The notes: generated by a model not told the origin, from the letters alone. A stretch of 22,687 nucleotides of DNA from Candidatus Kuenenbacteria bacterium CG08_land_8_20_14_0_20_37_23 (GCA_002778965.1 PEXX01000003.1:1-22687), one strand, 5' to 3'; shown: positions 1 to 6,925, counted from the stretch's first letter. Made by a program: numbers and translations.

Positions 1-2
1 AA

Positions 3-51
3 AGCCCGAATGCCGAGCGGCGAAGCCGCGAGGCAATGCTTCCGTCTGGCT
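3..51 (-). terminator. GC-rich hairpin, possible terminator of tRNA-Glu
   Basis: A strong stem-loop in otherwise AT-rich DNA. Arms GCGGC (17-21) and GCCGC (25-29) close a GAA loop; tandem G·A oppositions (15-16 with 30-31) lead to an outer stem TGCC/GGCA (11-14, 32-35), and AGCC/GGCT (3-6, 48-51) can close the whole. On the minus strand it lies about 25 bases after the 3' end of tRNA-Glu and is followed by at least three T's before the window ends, so a Rho-independent terminator is likely, but the T-run cannot be seen fully. It could instead be a dispersed hairpin repeat. Confidence 0.4.
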
Positions 52-74
52 CAAAAAATTCTGAAAGTTCCTGT

Positions 75-149
75 TGGTAGTCCCTAGGGGAATTGAACCC
101 CTGTTTTCAGGATGAAAACCTGATGTCCTAACCATTAGACGAAGGGACC
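75..149 (-). tRNA. tRNA-Glu (anticodon TTC)
   Basis: Reads GGTCCCT at the 5' acceptor strand and AGGGACT at the 3' strand (G1·T72 wobble, the rest Watson-Crick). The D stem is GTCT/GGAC, the anticodon stem TCAGG/CCTGA with loop TTTTCAT giving anticodon TTC (glutamate), and the T stem AGGGG/CCCCT with loop TTCAATT. Discriminator A is followed by an encoded CCA (75-77). T33 is present as expected. The gene points out of the window and is probably driven by the minus-strand promoter at 316-344, giving a leader of about 160 bases. That stretch (150-315) is AT-rich and holds no gene I can recognise. Confidence 0.95.
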
Positions 150-315
150 AGTTAAGTGTGTTGTGGGCGTGTCGTCGAATGGCATTTTTGAATTTTTTCC
201 AATTTTTTTAGGCTGACATTGGCTATTAAATTTTTTAAAAATCATAAAATTTGTTATTCAGCGACAGTTTTGTTATTTAAAAAGAACGCTTTTTATAGCA
301 TTTTTTAGTATTAAT

Positions 316-344
316 ATTATAACATATTTATTTTGGCTTGACAA
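316..344 (-). promoter_or_regulatory. Sigma70-type promoter towards tRNA-Glu
   Basis: On the minus strand TTGTCA (339-344; 5 of 6 to consensus), a 17-base spacer, and perfect TATAAT (316-321), preceded by TGT (322-324), an extended -10. Its -35 box overlaps the -35 box of the plus-strand promoter at 338-366, so the two are divergent and probably compete for polymerase. Confidence 0.65.
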
Positions 345-366
345 GTTTTTTGAACTATGTTAATGT
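338..366 (+). promoter_or_regulatory. Promoter of the structured RNA candidate
   Basis: Perfect TTGACA (338-343), a 17-base spacer, and TAATGT (361-366) preceded by TGT (358-360), which makes an extended -10. The same TGTTAATGT string forms the -10 of the tRNA-Val promoter at 4362-4370, which supports its being functional. Predicted transcript start is near 373. A second, weaker option is TATAAT at 389-394, which lacks a good -35. Confidence 0.6.
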
Positions 367-376
367 TACTTAACAT
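357..376. repeat. Inverted repeat over the -10 of the RNA promoter
   Basis: Arms ATGTTAA (357-363) and TTAACAT (370-376) are perfect inverted copies around six bases. The repeat covers the extended -10 and probable start site of the promoter at 338-366, the position of a repressor operator. AT-rich palindromes also arise by chance, so this is suggestive only. Confidence 0.35.
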
Positions 377-660
377 CTTTTTATTTTTTATAATATTTTT
401 ATCTATATTTTCCTCTAATAGCGGCGAAAGCGAAGGAAACCCTCCTAACCGGACCGAGTAGCCTCAAGTTAAGGATAACTAGGTATTCCTAGTTGTTCTT
501 ACGCTATTGGGGGGTAATATGGATAAAATTAAAATATATTGCGTCAATTTGTAGGTATCTTGCGATGCAAGCCAATCTGGGGGAGCTGTCAGTTCGTGAG
601 AAGCAACAACAGAAGACAGACTTTAAAATTTTTTTGTATAATTTTTGAGGTCTTTTTTTT
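373..660 (+). ncRNA. Candidate structured non-coding RNA, family unknown
   Basis: A roughly 285-base non-coding unit with its own promoter (338-366) and a terminator (618-660). I see a 12-pair helix (412-423 with 502-513, containing AATAGCG/CGCTATT) and a 14-pair hairpin (470-483 with 488-501, core AACTAGG/CCTAGTT, loop TATT). The two 3' strands abut at 501/502, so the helices should stack coaxially, leaving a 46-base G/C-richer segment (424-469) bulged on the 5' side with a possible AGGA/TCCT hairpin. Downstream are hairpins CTTGC-GAT-GCAAG (559-571) and a CTGTC/GACAG stem (586-590, 615-619) enclosing TTC-GTGA-GAA with a GNRA loop. It does not show the motifs I know for RNase P RNA, tmRNA or tRNA. 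The last hairpin faintly recalls the SRP domain IV but lacks its conserved AGCAGC side. No ORF of note lies inside. Confidence 0.55.
618..660 (+). terminator. Intrinsic terminator of the RNA candidate
   Basis: AGACTTTAAAA (618-628) pairs over 11 positions (two G·U) with 643-653, leaving a 14-base AT loop, and the 3' arm runs straight into seven more T's (654-660). It ends the plus-strand RNA just before the convergent pth stop at 664. Confidence 0.5.
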
Positions 661-663
661 ATA

Positions 664-1212
664 CTATGATGGGTTTTCAGCAATTATTTTTTCTACCTCA
701 TTGGCCACTTGATTGAATATATTTTTTTGAAGCTGTCGTATCTCCACAGGTTTAAATCTCGCCAATACGAATTTATCTGCCGGTAGCTGATCAGGCACAC
801 TATTATCTATGCCGATTCGGATTCTTTTAAATTGATCTGTGCCAAGATTTTTAATAATTGATTCAATACCCCTATGTCCGGCCGAGGAACCGCCGTTCCT
901 GACGCGGATTTTTCCCAAAGGCAGATCCAATTCATCATAAATAATGATAGTGTCCTGCGGATTGATTTTATAAAATGATTGGAGAGCCAATACAGCATCT
1001 CCGGAATTATTCATATATGTTTGTGGTTTGGCAAATATAATTTTTTCATCGTTTATTTTGTCCGAGCTGAGAGCTGTTGAATATTTGTTATCTATTTTAA
1101 AATCAGCAAAATCAAATTTTTTTGCCAAAAAATCAACTGCCATAAAACCGACATTGTGTCTGGTTTTTCCGTATTTTTTGCCGGGGTTTCCCAGTCCGAC
1201 TATGAGTTTCAT
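664..1212 (-). CDS. pth: Peptidyl-tRNA hydrolase
   Basis: Releases tRNA from prematurely dropped peptidyl-tRNA in the cytoplasm by cleaving the ester bond. The 182-residue product has the family's usual length. Visible motifs: GLGNPG with substrate-binding Asn9, TRHNVG with catalytic His19, KPQTYMNNSG (Asn68) and YDELDLPLG (Asp93). At the position where E. coli has GHNG (Asn114, substrate contact) this protein reads GHRG, an Asn-to-Arg change. I chose the ATG at 1210-1212 because the protein then begins MKLIVGLGNPG like its homologues; the open frame extends 12 codons further and would overlap der. No SD is seen. It lies 23 bases after the der stop, so the two are probably co-transcribed from the LCP promoter. 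Confidence 0.95.
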   Translation of the reverse strand: MKLIVGLGNPGKKYGKTRHNVGFMAVDFLAKKFDFADFKIDNKYSTALSSDKINDEKIIFAKPQTYMNNSGDAVLALQSFYKINPQDTIIIYDELDLPLGKIRVRNGGSSAGHRGIESIIKNLGTDQFKRIRIGIDNSVPDQLPADKFVLARFKPVEIRQLQKNIFNQVANEVEKIIAENPS

Positions 1213-1235
1213 AAATTTAGAATATGTGAGTTTTA

Positions 1236-2645
1236 TTATTTTGACCATTTGACCGCTAATTTTATCGGCACACCGTGAAATCCGAATTTTTTACGTAAAT
1301 TATTTATAATGTATTTGCGATACTCTTCTGGTAATTTTTCTTGCGAACCTATGATGCAAGAAAATGTAGGAGGTCGAGTATCTATTTGTTCCAAATGAGT
1401 GATAAAAGCCCGCTTGAGCTTTGTTCTAGTACTGTCGCCGATTTGTTTTTTTGGTGGTGGTTGATGCTGGATGATTGTTTTTAGAAATTTATTCAAAGCG
1501 CCGGCAGGAATTTTTATTTGCTTGCGATCTTCCACTACTAATATTAATTTTAGTATTTTTTGGACATTAAAGCCAGTTTTTGCGCTTGTAAAAATTATAG
1601 GCGACCAAGACAGATGCGGGAAATGGCGATAAATATATTGTGTGTATTCTTTTGTCAGATTTTCGTTATCTTCGCCTTGATTTTTCAAAAGGTCGTATTT
1701 ATTGGCCACAATAATCACGCCCGCACTATATTTTGTCAAGAGTCTGCCCAAAATTAAATCTTGTTTTGTGATATTTTTTGAAATGTCAAGCAAGAGAAGC
1801 GCAATGTCAGATTTTTTTAGCGCAGAGATGGTCATTTTCACTCCGAGCTCCTCTAGCGTCTGGCGCGCTACATTAGCTTTGCGTCTTATGCCAGCTGTAT
1901 CTGTGATGACTATTTTTTTTTGCTCAAATTCAATCAGCGTGTCATTTGGTTCGCGAGTAGTTTGTGCAACAGGAGAAACAATAGCCTTTTTTTCGCCAGC
2001 AAAGCTATTTGCAAGAGAAGATTTTCCGACGTTTGGTTTGCCTATAATAATTACATTAATAGGGCGCGACGGATCAACAGAAGAGGAAAGATCCGAATCA
2101 TCCAGTTTTTTTATAATTTCATCCAGTAAGTCCCCGGTTCCCGAACCATTAACGGCTGATACAAGTAATGGATTGCCAAGTCCAAGTTTATAGAATTCAG
2201 CCGTCATTTCGCGTATTTTTGGACTGTCGCATTTATTAACAACTAAAATTATTTTTTTATTTTTTGTTTTGCGTAAATAATCGGCAATTTGGCGATCCTG
2301 CGGATTCAAACCTTCTCTGGCGTCAACAACAAAAAGAACCACCTTGCTTTTTATTAGCGCGATTTTTGCTTGAAACTCTACTTGTTTATCTACATCATCT
2401 ACACTTTCTCCTTTAAATTTTTTTTCTTGCCTCCTCGTCATGTCGCGCAGGGGTTTTTGTCCAGCCAAAAATCCGCCAGTATCAATCAATTCAAATTGAT
2501 CGCCTTGCCATTGAATTTCTGTATATTTCAGATCCCTGGTAGTGCCTGGAATATCAGAAATCATTGCTTGTTTTTTTCCAGCCAGGCGATTGAAAAGAGT
2601 TGATTTTCCTACATTGGCCCGGCCGATTATGGAAATAGTATTCAT
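1236..2645 (-). CDS. der: Ribosome assembly GTPase Der (EngA)
   Basis: Double GTPase needed for maturation of the large ribosomal subunit. The first G domain shows GRANVGKST (8-16), DTGG (55-58) and NKCD (137-140). The second shows GKPNVGKSS (202-210), DTAG (249-252) and NKYD (315-318). A KH-like C-terminal domain covers about 370-467. At 469 residues it is within the family range. An extra basic and acidic stretch of about 20 residues (roughly 60-92) follows the first DTGG, where E. coli and Bacillus Der have a shorter switch II loop. It is the middle gene of the minus-strand run LCP-der-pth, about 105 bases downstream of the LCP stop. Start ATG at 2643-2645 begins exactly at the first beta strand; no SD is seen. 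Confidence 0.97.
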   Translation of the reverse strand: MNTISIIGRANVGKSTLFNRLAGKKQAMISDIPGTTRDLKYTEIQWQGDQFELIDTGGFLAGQKPLRDMTRRQEKKFKGESVDDVDKQVEFQAKIALIKSKVVLFVVDAREGLNPQDRQIADYLRKTKNKKIILVVNKCDSPKIREMTAEFYKLGLGNPLLVSAVNGSGTGDLLDEIIKKLDDSDLSSSVDPSRPINVIIIGKPNVGKSSLANSFAGEKKAIVSPVAQTTREPNDTLIEFEQKKIVITDTAGIRRKANVARQTLEELGVKMTISALKKSDIALLLLDISKNITKQDLILGRLLTKYSAGVIIVANKYDLLKNQGEDNENLTKEYTQYIYRHFPHLSWSPIIFTSAKTGFNVQKILKLILVVEDRKQIKIPAGALNKFLKTIIQHQPPPKKQIGDSTRTKLKRAFITHLEQIDTRPPTFSCIIGSQEKLPEEYRKYIINNLRKKFGFHGVPIKLAVKWSK

Positions 2646-2750
2646 ATTAACATTTCTAACTTTTTGAAATTTTTGGATCGGATTTTTTCTGCATCATGGT
2701 TTTCAATGTATCAAAGACAAAGACCAGGTACGGCGTTGCAATAAATAATA

Positions 2751-4250
2751 TTAATTTTTCTTTTCATTGTTTGAATTCTCAATTAATGTGGCGAGTCTTG
2801 CTTGCTCCGTTGTCCATTCTTTGATGGCGTTGATGGCTTTCTCCTGATCAAGCCCGACGACTATCAGAAATTCGGAATCTACTTTTTTTTGTTCTCCCAA
2901 ATCATTTGTTTGGTATAAGAGTGGATTTAAAAATTCAGGCACGTCTTTGGCGGCATTGGCAGACATTCTGTTTTTTAATATTCTTAGCGCTTCCTGATTG
3001 TTGTTTTCAACCAAACTATATATAACTGTTTTTTCAAAGTCTTGGCGTGGCGAATTAACGAGCCTTACTACATTAAAACCCCATGACTCCAATGAAGAGC
3101 CACTATAAGTTGCAAGACCCTCAATCGTGGTTCCATTGGCGATGATGACACGCACATTGTTTTTGGCTATGGTATTCACTAAAAAAATATTTTGCGCGAA
3201 TTCTTGAAGTTCCGCAAGATCTCCTGACCGTGGGGCAAGCACATCAGCTCCGTCCTCGGTTGTAATTGATTTTAGGAGTCCTCCGGGAGAATCGTCAAGA
3301 ATATAGCGTTCTATTTTATCAAAATTTAGATTTTTGAACAGATTTATGATTTGCGGCAATTGCCATGCTTCAATATTTGTTTGTGTGTTCGCTTGGGCGT
3401 TATTGTATAGAGAATATATTCTGTTTGGATTTATAAATGTTTTCCAATTTAGTATTTTATTTTTGACTGCCAATATTATTTTTTGTTGTCTTATGCTTCT
3501 TGCGAAATCAGAGCCTTCCCAATTGTCACCGTGGCGCGAACGCGCGAAAATAAGAGCTGTTTGCCCATCCATATGCTTAAATCCAGAATCAAAATGAATT
3601 GTTCGTGTCTCATGGTTTTTATCCGGATATTCACTATCAGTGAAAGTCCGGTCAACCATGATGTCAATTCCCTCTATATTATCAATAATTTTGACAAATC
3701 CAGAAAAATCAATTCTCGCCCAGTAGTTAATTGGTATGCCAAAAGTTTCCCCAACTGTTTTTGCGGCTAAGGCCGAACCGCCTCCTTTATAGTTATTTAA
3801 TTCGCCATACGCATTGGCATGATTGATTCTTTGCCAGCCATTGTCTGGAATTTTAACAAACAAGTCTCTTGGTATGGACAGAAGGGCGATTTCTTTCGTT
3901 GATAGATTGATGCTTACGACAAGCATTGTATCTGTGAGAAGGGCTCCGTCATGTCCAGCGCCGCCAATGCCCATAAGGAGAAAATTGATTCTGTCGTCGT
4001 TTTTTGCGAGTTTGTCGTTCCAGCTGATTAATGTTCTAATTTGGCTGATAATTGGTAATTTAGCAAGAGTTTTGCCAAAAGTTTCTTGAGAAAAAACTGC
4101 TTTATATGATAGCATAAAAGAAACGACAAAAAGAATCAGGAAAATAATTAATAAAAATCGACCGGCTTTATACAGCAGACCGTGTTTTTTTTTTCTTTGC
4201 CCAGCTTTGATTATGCCGTCTTTAATAAAATTTATATTGTGGTGATACAT
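2751..4250 (-). CDS. LytR-CpsA-Psr (LCP) family cell-wall glycopolymer ligase with LytR_C domain
   Basis: LCP proteins transfer polyprenyl-pyrophosphate-linked glycopolymers to peptidoglycan or other surface acceptors outside the membrane. The 499-residue protein has a basic cytoplasmic N-terminus, one membrane helix (about 30-49), and an LCP domain (about 88-265) with LLMGIGG, LLTDTML (Asp107), LSIPRDL (Arg128) and an ARSRH...SDFARSIRQQ block (about 236-256), the conserved acid and arginines that bind the pyrophosphate. A LytR_C-like domain follows in the last third (VIIANGTTIEGLA). I chose the ATG at 4248-4250; an in-frame TTG at 4284-4286 would add 12 hydrophobic residues. Neither has an SD. 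The promoter at 4322-4350 fits either start. The same transcript probably carries der and pth. Confidence 0.9.
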   Translation of the reverse strand: MYHHNINFIKDGIIKAGQRKKKHGLLYKAGRFLLIIFLILFVVSFMLSYKAVFSQETFGKTLAKLPIISQIRTLISWNDKLAKNDDRINFLLMGIGGAGHDGALLTDTMLVVSINLSTKEIALLSIPRDLFVKIPDNGWQRINHANAYGELNNYKGGGSALAAKTVGETFGIPINYWARIDFSGFVKIIDNIEGIDIMVDRTFTDSEYPDKNHETRTIHFDSGFKHMDGQTALIFARSRHGDNWEGSDFARSIRQQKIILAVKNKILNWKTFINPNRIYSLYNNAQANTQTNIEAWQLPQIINLFKNLNFDKIERYILDDSPGGLLKSITTEDGADVLAPRSGDLAELQEFAQNIFLVNTIAKNNVRVIIANGTTIEGLATYSGSSLESWGFNVVRLVNSPRQDFEKTVIYSLVENNNQEALRILKNRMSANAAKDVPEFLNPLLYQTNDLGEQKKVDSEFLIVVGLDQEKAINAIKEWTTEQARLATLIENSNNEKKN

Positions 4251-4321
4251 AATCAAACTAAAAATCCAAACCGCAACGAAATACAAGAAAGGAAAAGCAT
4301 ATTTGGCTTTTCTGCAGATTA

Positions 4322-4350
4322 AACATACACTAAAGATAGACTTGCGTCAA
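4322..4350 (-). promoter_or_regulatory. Promoter of the LCP-der-pth cluster
   Basis: On the minus strand TTGACG (4345-4350; 5 of 6), a 17-base spacer, and TATGTT (4322-4327; 4 of 6). Predicted start near 4315, leaving a leader of about 65 bases before the ATG at 4250. The -35 overlaps that of the tRNA-Val promoter on the other strand by three bases. Confidence 0.55.
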
Positions 4351-4370
4351 TGGGTAAAATGTGTTAATGT
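4342..4370 (+). promoter_or_regulatory. Promoter of tRNA-Val
   Basis: TTGCGT (4342-4347), a 17-base spacer, and TAATGT (4365-4370) preceded by TGT, giving the same extended -10 string TGTTAATGT as the promoter at 338-366. Predicted start near 4377, about 25 bases before the tRNA. Confidence 0.55.
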
Positions 4371-4401
4371 AAGGTTAAATTAACTTTTTTGATAAACGAT
4401 T

Positions 4402-4477
4402 GGGCATATAGCTCAGCTGGTAGAGCGCTACCTCCACACGGTAGAAGTCTCTGGTTCAATTCCAGATATGCCCACCA
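4402..4477 (+). tRNA. tRNA-Val (anticodon CAC) with C33
   Basis: Acceptor GGGCATA/TATGCCC, D stem GCTC/GAGC, anticodon stem CTACC/GGTAG, T stem TCTGG/CCAGA with loop TTCAATT, discriminator A and encoded CCA; 76 bases in all. The anticodon loop is TCCACAC, so positions 34-36 are CAC (valine, reads GUG). Position 33 is C instead of the near-universal U that makes the U-turn. No register shift gives a properly paired stem with U33, so the C33 is a real feature of this sequence or a base error. Everything else looks like a functional tRNA. Confidence 0.9.
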
Positions 4478-4592
4478 GTATTTATGGATCGCATATCTAA
4501 AATATTTGAACAGCTCTCGTTTTATAAAATAATTTTTATCTAAAAAGATGACTATTTTGTGTAATATAAATTAAAAATTAAAATTTTATTTT

Positions 4593-5210
4593 ATGTCTTT
4601 CATTGAACCAGCGCCAGAAAAAAAACCCACTTTTGAACCAGAAACCGATCGCGATAAAATAAAGAGCCAAATAAGGGATTTCATTTGGGAAACATTGAAA
4701 GTGATTGTTGTTTCTCTTGCTATAATAATTCCAGTCAGATATTTTTTAATTCAGCCGTTTTATGTCAAGGGCGCTTCCATGGAATCGAATTTTTATGATC
4801 ATGAGTATCTGATTGTTGATGAAATATCGTATCGTTTTAATGAGCCGGAAAGAGGCGATGTTGTTGTTTTTAAATATCCGTATGACCGCAGCCAGTATTT
4901 TATAAAAAGAATTATCGGCCTGCCCGGAGAGACCGTGCTGATCAAAGATGGAAAGATTATAATAAGCGATGTCAACAATGTAAGTGGTTTTGTGCTACGA
5001 GAGGATTTGTATTTGCAGAACACATATACTCAAGGCAATGAAAGCATTGAACTCAACGAGGATGAATATTTTATTATGGGAGATAATCGCTCCGCGTCTC
5101 TTGATTCGCGTATGTTTGGCCCGATTAAAAAAAGCGATATTGTCGGCCGCGCATGGATACGCGGATGGCCTATTGAAAGAATGAAAGTTTTTAATGATCC
5201 TGTATATTAA
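4593..5210 (+). CDS. lepB: Signal peptidase I
   Basis: Membrane-anchored serine protease that removes signal peptides from exported proteins; the giant surface protein downstream is a likely substrate. The 205-residue protein has a charged cytoplasmic N-terminus, one membrane helix (about 33-53), and family boxes: GASMESN with nucleophile Ser62, RGDVVVFKYP (87-96), YFIKRIIGLPGE with general base Lys105, and GDNRSASLDSR near the C-terminus. Length and single-helix topology resemble Gram-positive SipS-type enzymes. The ATG at 4593 has no SD; the leader is almost pure AT. It follows tRNA-Val by 115 bases and has no clear promoter of its own, so readthrough or a weak AT-rich promoter (TATAAA near 4565) may serve it. 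Confidence 0.95.
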   Translation: MSFIEPAPEKKPTFEPETDRDKIKSQIRDFIWETLKVIVVSLAIIIPVRYFLIQPFYVKGASMESNFYDHEYLIVDEISYRFNEPERGDVVVFKYPYDRSQYFIKRIIGLPGETVLIKDGKIIISDVNNVSGFVLREDLYLQNTYTQGNESIELNEDEYFIMGDNRSASLDSRMFGPIKKSDIVGRAWIRGWPIERMKVFNDPVY

Positions 5211-5281
5211 AAAGTTTGAAAGTTAAAAAGTTAGAAATTAGCTCAAGGCGCATATTCGTTTAGTAATAGAAATTTTAAATT

Positions 5282-6826
5282 ATGTCTCGCATATCAGGCA
5301 AATCAATTCAATTGCTCAAGGGCTTCAAGGATATTTTACCGGAACATCAAAAGTACTGGAATTTTTTGATATCACAAGCCGAAAAAATTTTTTTAAATTA
5401 CGGTTTTGAGAAAATAGACGTGCCTGTGCTTGAAGAATCCAGACTGTACATCAAAGGAACTGGCAAGCATACTGATATTGTGCAAAAAGAGCTTTATGAA
5501 TTTGACGATAAGAATGGCGAAAGGGTAGCTTTGCGTCCTGAATTTACGCCTGGTATTTGCCGCGCATATATTGAACACGGAATGTTGAATAAACAACAGC
5601 CTTTGAAGTTTTATGCTTTTGGGCCTGTATTTAGGCATGACAATCCTCAAGCTGGCCGTCTCAGACAGTTTCACCAGTTTGATTTAGAGGTGATTGGCAC
5701 AGATAGCCCAGTGGCTGACGCTCAATTGATTATCATTGCCTATCGTTTTTTGGAATCTCTTGGTTTGACGTTGGTTGTGCATATTAATAGCATTGGTTGC
5801 AGTTCATGCCGCGCGGAGTATATATCCTGTTTAAGACAATATCTTATGGGGGCGCAAAGAAAAAAGCGGCTTTGTGAAAATTGCCGTGAAAGATACAGTA
5901 AAAATCCTTTGCGCATACTTGATTGTAAAGAAGAAGAATGCCAGAAAACAATATATTCTGCTCCGCAGATCGTTGATTTTCTTTGTGACGAGTGTAAAAA
6001 ACACTTTATGGCCGTACTTGAACAACTAGATGATATTGAAATTCCATATATTTTGGATGTTAGATTGGTGCGCGGGCTTGATTACTATACAAGAACAACT
6101 TTTGAGATTTATTTCAAAGATCAATTAGCTGAAGAGAATAGGACGCAATCGGCTTTAGCCGGAGGCGGACGCTATGATGGGCTGATTGAGCTTTTAGGCG
6201 GACGGCCAACTTCTGCAATCGGTTTTGCGATTGGCGCGGAGAGAGTAATCTCAAGAATGCGCGATAATAATATTAATGTTCCAGAATATAACAAACCGGA
6301 CGTTTTTGTCGCGCAGCTCGGCCTTGAGGCGAGGAAAGAGAGCTTTAAACTTTATGAAAGACTTCTGGCTGAAAATATCAAAGTTGGAGAAAGTTTTTCG
6401 CAAGATGGCTTGAAAAAACAGCTAGAAAAGGCAGATAGCTTAAATGTTAAATTTACTTTGATTCTCGGCCAGCGCGAGATTATTGATAAAACAATTATTT
6501 TACGCGATATGAATTCAGGCATTCAGGAGATTATTAATTATGACAATATTATTAATGAAATCAAGAAGCGTATTAAAACTCTTAATTCATCTATCAAGAG
6601 TTATATGCTCGCAGATATTAAGAGAGATGAAAAATTTGAAGAAAAAGATGTTGATTTAGTTAAGAAAGTGGAAAAAAACATTGGCCGAAAAGAAGTATTA
6701 ATTAATGGAAACCGCGATAATGGCGAAGATACAAAAAAGAAAGAACAATTTATTGGCAATCGTCAGCCTAAATATAAACTTAACAGTGATGACGAAGAGA
6801 ATGAAAAGATTATCAATAAATTCTAG
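5282..6826 (+). CDS. hisS: Histidyl-tRNA synthetase with charged C-terminal tail
   Basis: Class II synthetase that charges tRNA-His. Motif 2 is around 113-133 (FRHDNPQAGRLRQFHQF), the HisA signature RLVRGLDYYTRT at 261-272, and motif 3 around 294-320 (GGGRYDGL...GFAIGAER). The insertion domain (about 165-242) carries Cys pairs CSSC, CENC, DCKEEEC and CDEC, a cysteine-rich variant also known in some other bacterial HisRS and likely to bind zinc. The anticodon-binding domain spans about 337-430. Residues from about 435 to 514 form an extra lysine- and glutamate-rich tail that is not part of the standard enzyme (about 420-430 residues) and is probably disordered or helical. It lies 71 bases after lepB, perhaps in one transcript; no SD. 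Confidence 0.97.
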   Translation: MSRISGKSIQLLKGFKDILPEHQKYWNFLISQAEKIFLNYGFEKIDVPVLEESRLYIKGTGKHTDIVQKELYEFDDKNGERVALRPEFTPGICRAYIEHGMLNKQQPLKFYAFGPVFRHDNPQAGRLRQFHQFDLEVIGTDSPVADAQLIIIAYRFLESLGLTLVVHINSIGCSSCRAEYISCLRQYLMGAQRKKRLCENCRERYSKNPLRILDCKEEECQKTIYSAPQIVDFLCDECKKHFMAVLEQLDDIEIPYILDVRLVRGLDYYTRTTFEIYFKDQLAEENRTQSALAGGGRYDGLIELLGGRPTSAIGFAIGAERVISRMRDNNINVPEYNKPDVFVAQLGLEARKESFKLYERLLAENIKVGESFSQDGLKKQLEKADSLNVKFTLILGQREIIDKTIILRDMNSGIQEIINYDNIINEIKKRIKTLNSSIKSYMLADIKRDEKFEEKDVDLVKKVEKNIGRKEVLINGNRDNGEDTKKKEQFIGNRQPKYKLNSDDEENEKIINKF

Positions 6827-6849
6827 AACATAGAATGTGGGCGCAGATT

Positions 6850-6878
6850 TTGACTGATCCGCACTAATTTGTTATATT
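6850..6878 (+). promoter_or_regulatory. Promoter of rpsU-yqeY
   Basis: TTGACT (6850-6855; 5 of 6), a 17-base spacer, and TATATT (6873-6878; 5 of 6) preceded by TGT, an extended -10. Predicted start near 6885 leaves a leader of about 55 bases that ends in the strong SD at 6926-6934. Confidence 0.7.
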
Positions 6879-6925
6879 TATTTGTAGAAAACTGTTTATA
6901 AAATAGAAATTTATAGTTTTAAAGA

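Noticed and set aside
1..87. Plus-strand open frame from the window edge to 87.
   Set aside because: It runs through the GC hairpin and into the tRNA-Glu 3' end in antisense, so it is not a plausible gene end.
586..619. Hairpin resembling SRP RNA domain IV (GTCAG, GNRA loop, AAGCA).
   Set aside because: The conserved AGCAGC side is not matched, the symmetric loop is one pair short, and the hairpin is at the 3' end without flanking arms, so I did not call an SRP RNA.
601..622. String similar to the ACAGAA-containing region of RNase P RNA.
   Set aside because: The 5' GAGGAAAGTCC region, the P4 helix and the GGTAAACCC-type elements are absent, and the match is in the wrong part of the molecule.
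2656..2763. Minus-strand frame of 36 codons overlapping the LCP stop, with a membrane-helix-like start and basic tail.
   Set aside because: It has no ATG or GTG before its last 13 codons, only a late TTG, and no SD; it is most likely chance in the LCP-der gap. Conservation in relatives would change this view.
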